A stretch of DNA of 45,549 bases from Alphaproteobacteria bacterium (GTDB taxonomy: Bacteria > Pseudomonadota > Alphaproteobacteria > UBA8366 > GCA-2717185). Shown here piece by piece: positions 17,366 through 28,203 of the stretch (positions within the stretch are counted from its first letter, which is position 1; each line of letters begins with the position of its first letter). The stretch is taken from contig JBBDQU010000026.1 of assembly GCA_040905865.1 (NCBI GenBank), forward strand, positions 1-45,549, given 5' to 3'. Below the pieces are notes generated by a model that saw only the letters and a list, made by a program, of their open reading frames with translations, ran no database searches and was not told the origin of the DNA. Both the position numbers and the translations under genes were made by a program.

Positions 17366-17534
17366 TATAAACTCATATTAGCATCGTTTAATCAGTATTT
17401 ACTGAACGGCCCTTTCTCAGTCAAGAAACTTTCCGCAATATAGAAATTTAGTCTTACAGATTAATCGCGACTGTACTTCCTGTTAAAAGCAGGCGCGAAA
17501 CCCCACTTCTACGTCCGAATTGGACGCTGCATCG

Positions 17535-18947
17535 CTATTCACCCGGCGCATTCTCCGAAAACCGCGTTTCCGCCTCATATGCCGCCGCCGCGCGATACAG
17601 CGCCGCCTCGGCGAACGGCCGGCCGACAAGCTGGAAGGAGGCCGGCAACCCGTTGGCCGTGAAGCCGGCCGGAACCGCCAGTGCAGGCCGGCCCAGGTAA
17701 TTGAGCGGCTGGGTGCAGTGGGTCATGCCGGCGATCAGTGCGGGGAAAGCCGGCGAATCCTTCACATCCGTCTCCGCGATCGACGGCACCGGCATGGCGA
17801 TGGTCGGGGCGTGGAAGACATCCGCCTTCGCGAATACCGCGTCGACGAAAGCCTGCGTCACCTGCGGGCGTATATGCAGGGCCGCGAGGTATTGCGCGGC
17901 ACCGATGGCGAGGCCCGGTTCCAGCCGTGCACGAACCTGCGGGCCGTAATCCTGCGGCCGATCACGCAGCCAGGCGGCGTGCAACACGGTGCCTTCCGGC
18001 CCGCGCAGGGTCGTGCAGAGCGCGCGTATCCGGTGGTGATCGGGCACTGTCACTTCGACGATTTCCGCACCCATTCCCTCGAACACCTTCAGGCTGGCCT
18101 GCATCAGGTCACGGATCTCCGGCGCGGCATTATCGTAATAGTAACTGTAGGGCACGGCGATACGCAGCCCCTTCGCCATCGGCGAACACGCCGCCGCCTC
18201 GTAATCATCCACCGGCATGGCGCTGGCGGTATGGTCCATCGGGTCGGCCCCCGCGATCAGTCCCAGCAGGCGGGCATTGTCGCGCACGGTGCGGGTCAGC
18301 GGCCCGGCGCTGTCGAGCGAGAAGGACAGGCCCATCAGCCCGTAGCGGCTCACCCGCGTCTGCGTCGGCTTCATCCCCACCAGCCCGCAACAGGCGGCGG
18401 GCAGCCGCACCGACCCGCCGGTGTCGGAACCGAGCGCGCCATAGACCATCCGCCCGCCGACCGAGGCCCCCGCGCCGCTGGACGAACCGCCGGTGACGTG
18501 GTCAGGGTTCCACGGGTTGCGGCAGGAGCCGAAATGGTCGTTGTGGCCGAATGGGCCGACGGCGAATTCCGACATGTTGAGGCCGCCCAGATGCAGCGCA
18601 CCCGCGTCGGAGAGCCGACTGATCGTCGTCGCCGTGTGGTCGGGCACGAAGTCCTGCCGGATCTTCGAGCCACAGGTCGACACCTTCCCCGCCCGGTAAT
18701 ACATGTCCTTGTGCGCCAGCGGCACGCCGTGCAACGGGCCCGACGCCGCGCCCTTCGCCAGCGCCGCATCGGCGGCATCGGCGGCGGCCAGCGCCTCGTC
18801 GGCCTCCAGCGAGATAAACATATTCAACGCCGGCTGCTTTTGTTCGATCCGCGCGAGGCAGGCTTCGGTGACCTCGCGGGAGGAGACCCGTTTCGCGGCA
18901 ATGGCTTCGGCGACTTCGGTGAGGCTCAGATGCGTCAGTTCAGTCAT
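17535..18947 (-). CDS. Amidase signature family enzyme, GatA/AtzE-like
   Basis: The 470-residue product is an amidase-signature enzyme. The Ser-Ser-Lys triad is visible: K80 in AHKDMYY, a serine of the GGSSSG motif (155-156) and S179 in SDTGGSVR. Family members hydrolyse amides such as Glu-tRNA amidation donors, biuret derivatives or aryl amides. The gene start overlaps by 8 bases the end of a DUF4089 gene (18940-19137). DUF4089 proteins are related to AtzG, the small GatC-like partner of the AtzE amidase, which supports an AtzE-like heteromeric enzyme here. panB lies just upstream in the same direction. The physiological substrate is unknown; a link to pantothenate-related amides is speculation from gene order. 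Confidence 0.9.
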   Translation of the reverse strand: MTELTHLSLTEVAEAIAAKRVSSREVTEACLARIEQKQPALNMFISLEADEALAAADAADAALAKGAASGPLHGVPLAHKDMYYRAGKVSTCGSKIRQDFVPDHTATTISRLSDAGALHLGGLNMSEFAVGPFGHNDHFGSCRNPWNPDHVTGGSSSGAGASVGGRMVYGALGSDTGGSVRLPAACCGLVGMKPTQTRVSRYGLMGLSFSLDSAGPLTRTVRDNARLLGLIAGADPMDHTASAMPVDDYEAAACSPMAKGLRIAVPYSYYYDNAAPEIRDLMQASLKVFEGMGAEIVEVTVPDHHRIRALCTTLRGPEGTVLHAAWLRDRPQDYGPQVRARLEPGLAIGAAQYLAALHIRPQVTQAFVDAVFAKADVFHAPTIAMPVPSIAETDVKDSPAFPALIAGMTHCTQPLNYLGRPALAVPAGFTANGLPASFQLVGRPFAEAALYRAAAAYEAETRFSENAPGE

Positions 18948-19137
18948 CGCGTTTCGCCATCGCAACAAGCGCGCGCTCGAAATGCGCGGGTTCCGTGTCG
19001 AACAGCGACCGGCCCCCCACGGTCGCCAGCGTGTCGGTTATGGCCGCGGAATTTGCCGCCAATCGTTCCGCCGCCGCGTCTTCCAGCGCGACGCCGTACC
19101 ATTCGGCAGCCAGCGCATACACCTGCTTCGCATCCAT
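18940..19137 (-). CDS. DUF4089 (AtzG-like) small amidase subunit
   Basis: The 65-residue product is a small helical protein with the DUF4089 pattern: an N-terminal helix (VYALAAEWYGVAL), a middle helix starting AAERLAANSAAI and a final FDTEPAHFERAL segment. AtzG, a member of this family, binds AtzE and is a GatC analogue that stabilises the amidase. The ATG at 19137 has GGGGGA upstream; a longer frame to 19176 is rejected because it runs into panB. The stop overlaps the amidase start by 8 bases (ATGACTGA), so the two are translationally coupled. The gap to panB upstream is only 14 bases. Confidence 0.8.
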   Translation of the reverse strand: MDAKQVYALAAEWYGVALEDAAAERLAANSAAITDTLATVGGRSLFDTEPAHFERALVAMAKRDD

Positions 19138-19151
19138 CTGTGGTCCCCCGG

Positions 19152-19976
19152 TTACTTTTTGACAATCCCGTAGCAATGTTCCGGTCCCGGAAATTCCCGC
19201 GTCCGGACGTCCGCCGCATAGGCGTCGACCGCATCACCGATGGTCGCCGCCAGATCGGCATAGCGTTTCACGAATTTAGGTGTGAAATCGGCGAATAGCC
19301 CCAGCAGGTCGTCGGTCACCAGGATCTGGCCGTCGCATGCGGGCGACGCGCCGATACCGATGGTCGGCACCGGCAGTTCCGCCGTCAGTTTCCGCGCCAG
19401 CGACTCCGACGTACCTTCAATGACAATGGCAAAGGCCCCCGCCGCGACCATCGCCGCGCCATCGGCGGCGATCCGCTGTGCTTCATCGTCCGACAGCCCC
19501 TGCGCGCGGAACCCGCCGATGGCGTTCACCGCCTGCGGCATCAGCCCGATATGCGCCATCACCGGAATGCCCCGGTCGACCAGAAAGCGAACGGTTTCCA
19601 TCATTTCCACGCCGCCCTCGATCTTCACGGCCTGGCAGCCGGTTTCCGACATAATGCGCGACGCGCTGCGAAATGCCTGTTCCGGGCTGGCCTCGTAGCT
19701 GCCGAAAGGCAGGTCGACCAGCACGAAGGCGTGTTTCGTCGCCCGCATCACGGCGCGACCATGGGCGATCATCATGTCCAGCGTCACCGCCAGCGTGCTG
19801 TCCATGCCATAGACCACCATGCCCAGCGAATCGCCGACCAGCAACAGGTCGACCCGTTCGTCCAGGACCGACGCCACCGGCGCGGTATAGGCGGTCAGGC
19901 AGACCAGTGGCGTATTATGTTTCGCGGCGCGGATATCGCGCACGGTAACCCGCTTGTTCCGATTGACGGCGCTCAT
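19152..19976 (-). CDS. panB: 3-methyl-2-oxobutanoate hydroxymethyltransferase (ketopantoate hydroxymethyltransferase)
   Basis: This 274-residue enzyme transfers a hydroxymethyl group from methylene-tetrahydrofolate to 2-oxoisovalerate to make ketopantoate, the first step of pantothenate and CoA synthesis in the cytoplasm. Motifs visible: LTAYTAP near 27-33, VGDSLGMV with metal ligand D49, VDLPFGSY with D88, VKIEGG with K118 and E120, MAHIGLMPQ with H142, and VIEG with the probable catalytic E187. Length is normal for PanB. It is the first gene of a minus-strand unit with the DUF4089 and amidase genes; panC is not in the window. GTGGA lies upstream of the ATG. Confidence 0.95.
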   Translation of the reverse strand: MSAVNRNKRVTVRDIRAAKHNTPLVCLTAYTAPVASVLDERVDLLLVGDSLGMVVYGMDSTLAVTLDMMIAHGRAVMRATKHAFVLVDLPFGSYEASPEQAFRSASRIMSETGCQAVKIEGGVEMMETVRFLVDRGIPVMAHIGLMPQAVNAIGGFRAQGLSDDEAQRIAADGAAMVAAGAFAIVIEGTSESLARKLTAELPVPTIGIGASPACDGQILVTDDLLGLFADFTPKFVKRYADLAATIGDAVDAYAADVRTREFPGPEHCYGIVKK

Positions 19977-20165
19977 TGTCGTTCATCCACCATGGCGCAG
20001 CTTATTTTGCTGCATTGCCGCAAAGCGTAACCAGTGGCGCCTCGCGCCGCAAGGCGGATGCCGCGGGTATGTTCTCGCGGCTCTATGAAGCACCGGTCGA
20101 TCCAGGCTAATCTGCGGATCAGTCTGCGGACGAAGCCGAATTCAAACGATGGGGAGACAAACATA

Positions 20166-20573
20166 ATGCAGGACAGCTTCAAGACAGGAGTTACCACGAC
20201 CCGCCGGATCACGGTCGACCGCCCCCGCACCATCGATGTCATGGGCGAGGAACTGCGCGTATACGCGACGCCGGAGCTGATTCGGGACATCGAGCAGACC
20301 TGCAAGGGCCTGATTCTGGACTTCGCGGATGTGAACGAGGACTCGGTCGGCACCAACGTCAATATCGACCATATCGCGCCGACGCTGATGGGTATGTCGG
20401 TGAACATCATCGCCACGGTAAAGGAAATCGACCGCCGCAAGGTTGTATTCGAGATTTCAGCCGTGGACGATATCGAACCGATGGGCCGGGGCAGCCATAC
20501 CCGTTTCATCATCGATACCAGCAAATCCGCGGAGCGCCTCCAGGCCAAGATCGCGAAGGTCAAAGCCCTGTAA
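20166..20573 (+). CDS. FlK-like hotdog-fold thioesterase
   Basis: The 135-residue product is a short hotdog thioesterase of the FlK (fluoroacetyl-CoA thioesterase) type. T35 (YATPE), E43 (DIEQ) and H69 (NIDH) have exactly the spacing of the FlK catalytic residues Thr42, Glu50 and His76. The VGTNVNIDHIAPTLMG segment is the typical central helix-strand region. Members hydrolyse small acyl-CoAs; only true FlK is selective for fluoroacetyl-CoA, so this is better called a thioesterase of unknown substrate. ATG 20166 follows GGGGAG; the longer frame to 20034 runs through the panB promoter region. It is divergent from panB and converges on the deacetylase gene. Confidence 0.85.
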   Translation: MQDSFKTGVTTTRRITVDRPRTIDVMGEELRVYATPELIRDIEQTCKGLILDFADVNEDSVGTNVNIDHIAPTLMGMSVNIIATVKEIDRRKVVFEISAVDDIEPMGRGSHTRFIIDTSKSAERLQAKIAKVKAL

Positions 20574-20638
20574 CTCAGATCCCTTTAACAAAACCCGCGT
20601 AGCAGGGGTGGGGTAATTCAGTGCTTCGTTAACCGTTC

Positions 20639-20697
20639 AGATCAGATCGTGTTTATTTGGACCGCTCAGGCAAATTCAAACAAATACGATCTGATCT
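20639..20697. repeat. Long perfect-arm inverted repeat between convergent genes
   Basis: Arms AGATCAGATCGT (20639-20650) and ACGATCTGATCT (20686-20697) are perfect 12-base complements with a 35-base spacer. Four more pairs (one G-T) extend the stem inward. The right arm reaches into the stop codon of the deacetylase gene on the minus strand. It lies between two convergent genes, so it could be a two-way terminator, although it is not GC-rich and has no long T run. Confidence 0.65.
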
Positions 20698-21619
20698 AAC
20701 GGGCCGCTGCCTCTGCCAGGCAATAGCGCGCCACCTCCGCATGGGTTGCGAACCAGACATCCGACCGGGTTTTCATGTGTTCGATCAGCTCCTCCAGCAT
20801 CGCAAGCCGCGAGCGGTGGCCGATGAAATGCGGATGCATTGTCAGCACGAACAACCCGCCATCGACATAGGTGCCATCAAATTCGGATTTAAAAATTTCC
20901 AGGACGGCCGATGGCGGCGTATAGGGACGCAGCCCCGAAAACCGGTCCATGTTGAAGTAGACCGCGTCATCCTTGATCCATTCCACGGGCAGTTCCACCA
21001 CGCCCGTCGCCTCGCCGTTTTCCAACAGTTCATAGGGATCGTCATCGGCCATCAGGGAGGAATCGTAAATCAGTCCCATTTCGCGGGTGATGGCCAGGGT
21101 GTTCGGGCTGAAGTCCCAGGACGGCGTGCGGATACCGACCGGTCGAACGCCGCAGATCGACTCCAGGACATCCGCCGCGCGCATCTGCAAATCGCGTTCG
21201 GCGGCCGCCGGCAGTTCGCTGTTGAGTTCGTGAATCCAGCCGTGGATGCCGATCTCATGGCCCTCGTCCGCGAGGGCCCGCTGTTCGTCCGGCCACAGCA
21301 TCGCCACCACGGCGGGCACGAAGAAGCTGGCGCGAATGTCGTACCTGTCCAGCAGACGGCGAATCCGGGGCACCGATACACGCGCCGCATATTCGCCCTG
21401 CGACAGCCTGCCCGGCGAGGAATCGCCAAAGCGCAGCGTGCTCGATTCATGGTCGGAATCGAAGGACAGCGCCACCGCCGCCCGGGCGCCGTTCGGCCAG
21501 GTTTCGGGTTTCAGCGACCGGCCGGCGCGTACTTTTCCGACGATGCCGCGCCAGCGCGCTTCGGGCCATTGCCACGGCAAATCGCCCGGCGCGGTTTTTC
21601 CACTGGAATCGGCTGCCAT
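20696..21619 (-). CDS. Polysaccharide deacetylase (NodB/PuuE-like) family protein
   Basis: The 307-residue product has a NodB-homology fold: SFDSDHES near residues 52-59 carries the aspartates, GHEIGIHGWIHE has the metal-binding histidines H126 and H130, and RTPSWDFSP and LTMHPHFIG are the third and later motifs. The family removes N-acetyl groups from chitin, peptidoglycan or xylan, and one branch (PuuE) hydrolyses allantoin. There is no signal peptide, which fits a cytoplasmic PuuE-like amidohydrolase better than a wall enzyme. The ATG at 21619 follows GGGGAGGATGAC, a strong site; the longer frame to 21823 is rejected. It is divergent from the DUF983 gene. Confidence 0.88.
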   Translation of the reverse strand: MAADSSGKTAPGDLPWQWPEARWRGIVGKVRAGRSLKPETWPNGARAAVALSFDSDHESSTLRFGDSSPGRLSQGEYAARVSVPRIRRLLDRYDIRASFFVPAVVAMLWPDEQRALADEGHEIGIHGWIHELNSELPAAAERDLQMRAADVLESICGVRPVGIRTPSWDFSPNTLAITREMGLIYDSSLMADDDPYELLENGEATGVVELPVEWIKDDAVYFNMDRFSGLRPYTPPSAVLEIFKSEFDGTYVDGGLFVLTMHPHFIGHRSRLAMLEELIEHMKTRSDVWFATHAEVARYCLAEAAAR

Positions 21620-21740
21620 GTCATCCTCCCCTTCCCGGACATCCAGTCCGGACAGCCCGTGGCAATTCACCGCAATGGCGGCGTTCGCCGGAAAAGGGTA
21701 CAACCGCCCGGCAAATACCTGAAACGGTTTCGGAGCAATC

Positions 21741-22115
21741 ATGGAAATTTCAGCCCGTATCGATTTGCGCCGCGCGATCAGGCGCGGGTTTGCATGCCTT
21801 TGTCCAAAATGCGGCAACAGCAACCTGTACCGCCGCTACCTGAAGACCGAAACCGATTGCGGGTCATGCGGCGCGCCGGTCGGCAATATCCGTACCGACG
21901 ATATCGCCCCTTATTTCACCATCATGATCGTCGGGCATATTGTCGTGCCGCTACTGCTGGGCCTGGAGCAGGTAGCCTCCCCGCCCGGCTGGGTCCACTG
22001 GCTCATTTGGCCCCCCGTGACCATAGCACTGACATACTGGTTTCTGCCCCGCGTCAAAGGGTCGGTGCTGGGCTGGATGCTATGGCTCGGTATGCGTGGC
22101 GACGAGCAGCATTAG
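21741..22115 (+). CDS. DUF983 zinc-ribbon membrane protein
   Basis: This 124-residue protein starts with a zinc-ribbon-like pair of CxxC motifs (CPKC near 21-24 and CGSC near 40-43), followed by the NIRTDDIAPYF motif and two membrane helices (about 59-78 and 85-102). This is the DUF983 layout found in many alphaproteobacteria; some members lie near cytochrome oxidase genes, but the function is unknown. It converges on the glutathione transferase gene with one base between stop codons. Confidence 0.88.
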   Translation: MEISARIDLRRAIRRGFACLCPKCGNSNLYRRYLKTETDCGSCGAPVGNIRTDDIAPYFTIMIVGHIVVPLLLGLEQVASPPGWVHWLIWPPVTIALTYWFLPRVKGSVLGWMLWLGMRGDEQH

Positions 22116-22116
22116 C

Positions 22117-22725
22117 TTAGCCCGCAACGCTGGGGCGGGCGCCGATTGCGTCATACCAGCGCTGCAGATTGCCGCAGTCTTCCGGAATCCGGATTTTGGG
22201 GATCCGCCCCAGCGCGATGCCGCAGAAAGCCGTGATATCCGCCACAGAAAAGCGGTCGCCCGCAATAAATTCGCGATCCGCCATTTCGCCATCCAGCCAG
22301 GCCATGCGTTCCAGGACCGTCGTCCGGCACAATTCGCCGAAATCGGGCACCTGCGTTATCCGTCCCTCCCAATAGGGATGGCTGTGCCGGAAACATCCTG
22401 ATATCTGGCCCAGAATTTCCGATTCCATGCGCCGGTTCCACATTTCCACATTCGCCCTGTCACGAGCGTCTGTACCGAACAGCGGCGGTTCCGGCTGGAT
22501 TTCCTCGAAATAGCGGCAGATCGCCACCGATTCCGCCAGGTATGTTCCATCGTCGAATTCCAGGACGGGAACACGGGCCAGCGGGTTCTTGGCGATGAAA
22601 TCCGCTGTCAGGTTACCCTTGCCCGCGAGATCGATTTCCACCGACTCGACCTCGATCCCCTTCTCGGCGAGGAAAATATGCACCCGGCGCGGGTTCGGGG
22701 CGATTTTTGTTGTATAGAGCTTCAT
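22117..22725 (-). CDS. Glutathione S-transferase family protein
   Basis: The 202-residue product has an N-terminal thioredoxin-like domain (about 1-80) with the cis-proline motif ARVPVLE and the glutathione-binding ESVAI, and an all-helical C-terminal domain with FSVADITAF. Such enzymes conjugate glutathione or act on peroxides and dehalogenation substrates. The frame allows three ATGs (22752, 22734, 22725); 22725 is chosen because MKLYTTKIAPNPRRV is the canonical start and AGGA lies 9 bases upstream. Substrate unknown. Confidence 0.9.
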   Translation of the reverse strand: MKLYTTKIAPNPRRVHIFLAEKGIEVESVEIDLAGKGNLTADFIAKNPLARVPVLEFDDGTYLAESVAICRYFEEIQPEPPLFGTDARDRANVEMWNRRMESEILGQISGCFRHSHPYWEGRITQVPDFGELCRTTVLERMAWLDGEMADREFIAGDRFSVADITAFCGIALGRIPKIRIPEDCGNLQRWYDAIGARPSVAG

Positions 22726-22812
22726 GGCGGCCATCCTGCTACGGTGTGTCATGCACCACAGTAGACGGCGTCAGAACGTTTCATACAAGGGGCTGTGGAG
22801 CCCCGGGCAGAA

Positions 22813-22899
22813 TTATCCGCGCATATAGCGGCGTTCCGGATGGTAGGAACTGAAGCGGGTCTGAAAGAAGCGAACAATAGCAGCGGCAAGGTTTTTCAT
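22813..22899 (-). CDS. Candidate 28-residue basic small protein
   Basis: A short frame begins at ATG 22899 with a strong GGAGAAAAG ribosome site 6 bases upstream and ends with TAA at 22813. The product (MKNLAAAIVRFF at the start, ERRYMRG at the end) has an amphipathic basic helix and resembles the very small arginine-rich proteins of alphaproteobacteria, but I cannot assign a family. It lies in a 595-base stretch without other convincing genes, upstream of the glutathione transferase gene on the same strand. The evidence is only the ribosome site and the peptide character. Confidence 0.4.
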   Translation of the reverse strand: MKNLAAAIVRFFQTRFSSYHPERRYMRG

Positions 22900-23320
22900 T
22901 CTTTTCTCCATTCACCTCAGCGGCCGCCTTTCGGCGTTGCCAGCATGTCTGTCTAACGTGGAGCCATAATCGCCGATTGCGGGCACAATCGCAGTGACGC
23001 AAATCACAGGATCCGCAATATCCTGTTGCGGTGACAATTCAATGATCTCCAGCCGTTCCACCAGCCAGCGCAGCGGCACGCGTCGCCCGGCATCGGACGG
23101 GGCCGGCGCCATCCAGAATACGGATGCAATACAGGAGCGTGGCAGCGGCGCTGCGCCGGATTTCGGCATCGCACTGCCGCCGAAGAAATTCGATCACCCC
23201 GGTCCGCGGCGCCGGAAAGCCGACAGCTTGCCGCCATACCCGTTGCGCCGGCTCACATCCTGGTCATAATCCGACCCCAAGAACAGGTGATGGTTTATAA
23301 GATACAATGGAGGATAAAGA
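22900..23320. other. Intergenic stretch with no convincing gene
   Basis: This 421-base stretch holds no gene I can support. An open frame on the minus strand (22912-23169, 85 codons) ends 12 bases before the candidate small gene and has fairly GC-rich third positions, but it matches no family I know and lacks a ribosome site. The right end carries the leader of the secreted protein gene at 23321, with GGAGGATAAAG just before its ATG. Confidence 0.6.
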
Positions 23321-23755
23321 ATGCTGACAACGCTTCGTGGACTGGTGCTGGCCGCGATCATCGGCTTCGCGGCAACCAGCGCCGCCCTGGCCGCCGAGGA
23401 AACAATCACAATTGGTGAATGGCGCACAGAACCCGCAAAGTCGCTGGTCTGCAGCGGCGAGGCCGGCAACATCATCGTCGATATCGCCACCCGTGCCAAC
23501 ACCTTCTACCTGAGCGGCGGACAGAAGGGCAGTCCGGAATACGACGCTTACTGGACCGCCCTGGAAAAGGCGCTACAAGAGCGTCATTGTTTCGTGACGG
23601 AAAAGATGCGCCATCTGCCGGATGCCATCGTCTATGCGGGCCCGAAAAACCTGGACGATCAGGGCAAGCGGTTCAAGGTCCTCGGCACGACCATAGAGCA
23701 TAGCGAAAACAATTATCCCGCCTTCACGATGACGACGCTACCGGTGGTCCGGTAA
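23321..23755 (+). CDS. Secreted protein of unknown function
   Basis: The 144-residue product has a clear signal peptide (basic MLTTLR, hydrophobic core, cleavage near AALAA at about residue 25). The mature part of about 120 residues has two cysteines (C44 in SLVCSG and one in ERHCFV), which could form a disulfide, and no membrane helix. I do not recognise the family. The ATG has GGAGGATAAAG upstream, one of the best ribosome sites in the window, so it is probably well translated. It converges on the XRE regulator gene. Confidence 0.82.
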   Translation: MLTTLRGLVLAAIIGFAATSAALAAEETITIGEWRTEPAKSLVCSGEAGNIIVDIATRANTFYLSGGQKGSPEYDAYWTALEKALQERHCFVTEKMRHLPDAIVYAGPKNLDDQGKRFKVLGTTIEHSENNYPAFTMTTLPVVR

Positions 23756-23802
23756 GGCGTCCGGCCTTTCCCGGCGCGCATCGGTCAGGCGCCGCTGCGC
23801 CC

Positions 23803-24177
23803 TTAGACGGACTTGACCAGCGACAGAAAATGCTGCCGGACGTCCGGCGCAATCGTCATGAAATTGCGGACCAGTTCCAGCGTTTCACGCTTCGTGCCAA
23901 ATTCTGCCGCAGGGCTGCGCCCTTCCGCAGCGTCGGCAAAGAACCACTGCACCGGCGCATCAAGTTCTTGCGCGATCAGCCATAATTTGCTGGCGGAAAT
24001 GCGATTCATGCCGCTTTCATACTTCTGCAGCTGCTGGAACGTCAAACCGATTTTGTTGGCAAGCGCCGTCTGGCTCAGACCGCACATAACCCGGCGCATC
24101 CGCACGCGCTGCCCGACATAAACATCCACAGGATGGGCGCCGAATTCCTGAACGGTACGTCTCTTGGCTCTGGCCAT
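23803..24177 (-). CDS. XRE-type helix-turn-helix transcriptional regulator
   Basis: The 124-residue product contains a Cro/C1-type helix-turn-helix near residues 18-72: VGQRVRMRRVMCGLSQTALANKIG followed by FQQLQKYESG and RISASKLWLIAQEL (motifs shown in part). This form, with the FQQxQKYE recognition helix, is the common alphaproteobacterial cohesion of small XRE regulators. The C-terminal 50 residues are a family-like FFAD tail and an extra helix. The ATG at 24177 is chosen (GAGAG upstream); a TTG five codons earlier is also in frame. No prophage genes are nearby. Target genes are unknown. Confidence 0.9.
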   Translation of the reverse strand: MARAKRRTVQEFGAHPVDVYVGQRVRMRRVMCGLSQTALANKIGLTFQQLQKYESGMNRISASKLWLIAQELDAPVQWFFADAAEGRSPAAEFGTKRETLELVRNFMTIAPDVRQHFLSLVKSV

Positions 24178-24569
24178 GGTCTCTCTTTTCAATTGTTACA
24201 AAGAATGTAAAAATTCAATTTACGCTGCGGAACACAACAAAATCCATGCTGAAATTTCGCATGGTGCGATTTTATATGTATTCGTGTTTGAAATAGGCGC
24301 TATCACGCGCAATTCAATGGCACCTGGAACACATCAGTTGCGAAATGAACTCTATACAATAAGTGAAACCTTACCGACCTCAGCCGCGAAAATAGGCATG
24401 GATCCCGTCGTCATCGGAGCAGGGATCGGATACAGATTCTGAGCTGCGGACATGGAAACCCTGCCCGGTTATCCGGGCGAATCTCGCGGTGCCGGCGATC
24501 AGCAACACGCGGTCGAATTCCGTTTCCATCGACCGGTCCAAAACGGTTTTGCACCGGACCTGGGCGGTC
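24178..24569. other. Intergenic region upstream of the XRE regulator
   Basis: This 392-base region lies between the XRE gene start and the end of the ABC exporter gene, both on the minus strand. Its left half is relatively AT-rich and probably contains the XRE promoter. A 6-bp stem with a 4-base loop (GCCCGG TTAT CCGGGC, 24463-24478) lies about 90 bases after the exporter stop and may help end its transcript, though no long T run follows. No gene is supported. Confidence 0.55.
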
Positions 24570-28181
<3,612 letters not shown>

Positions 28182-28203
28182 TCGTCTCCGTGCGGTTACG
28201 CGC

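Noticed and set aside
17520-19298. Plus-strand open frame of 592 codons
   Set aside because: It runs opposite to the amidase, DUF4089 and panB genes, is full of Arg, His and Gln, and reflects the GC-rich third positions of the real genes.
20166-20573. Claim of a fluoroacetate resistance system
   Set aside because: Only the thioesterase is present; no fluorinase, defluorinase or related gene is near, so the specific claim is not supported.
22912-23169. Minus-strand open frame of 85 codons before the small gene candidate
   Set aside because: Third positions are partly GC-rich, but there is no ribosome site, no family and no clear protein character, so I leave it as unsupported.
24164-24442. 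Plus-strand open frame of 92 codons in the gap before the XRE gene
   Set aside because: It begins inside the XRE gene on the other strand, lacks a ribosome site and looks like AT-rich promoter DNA.
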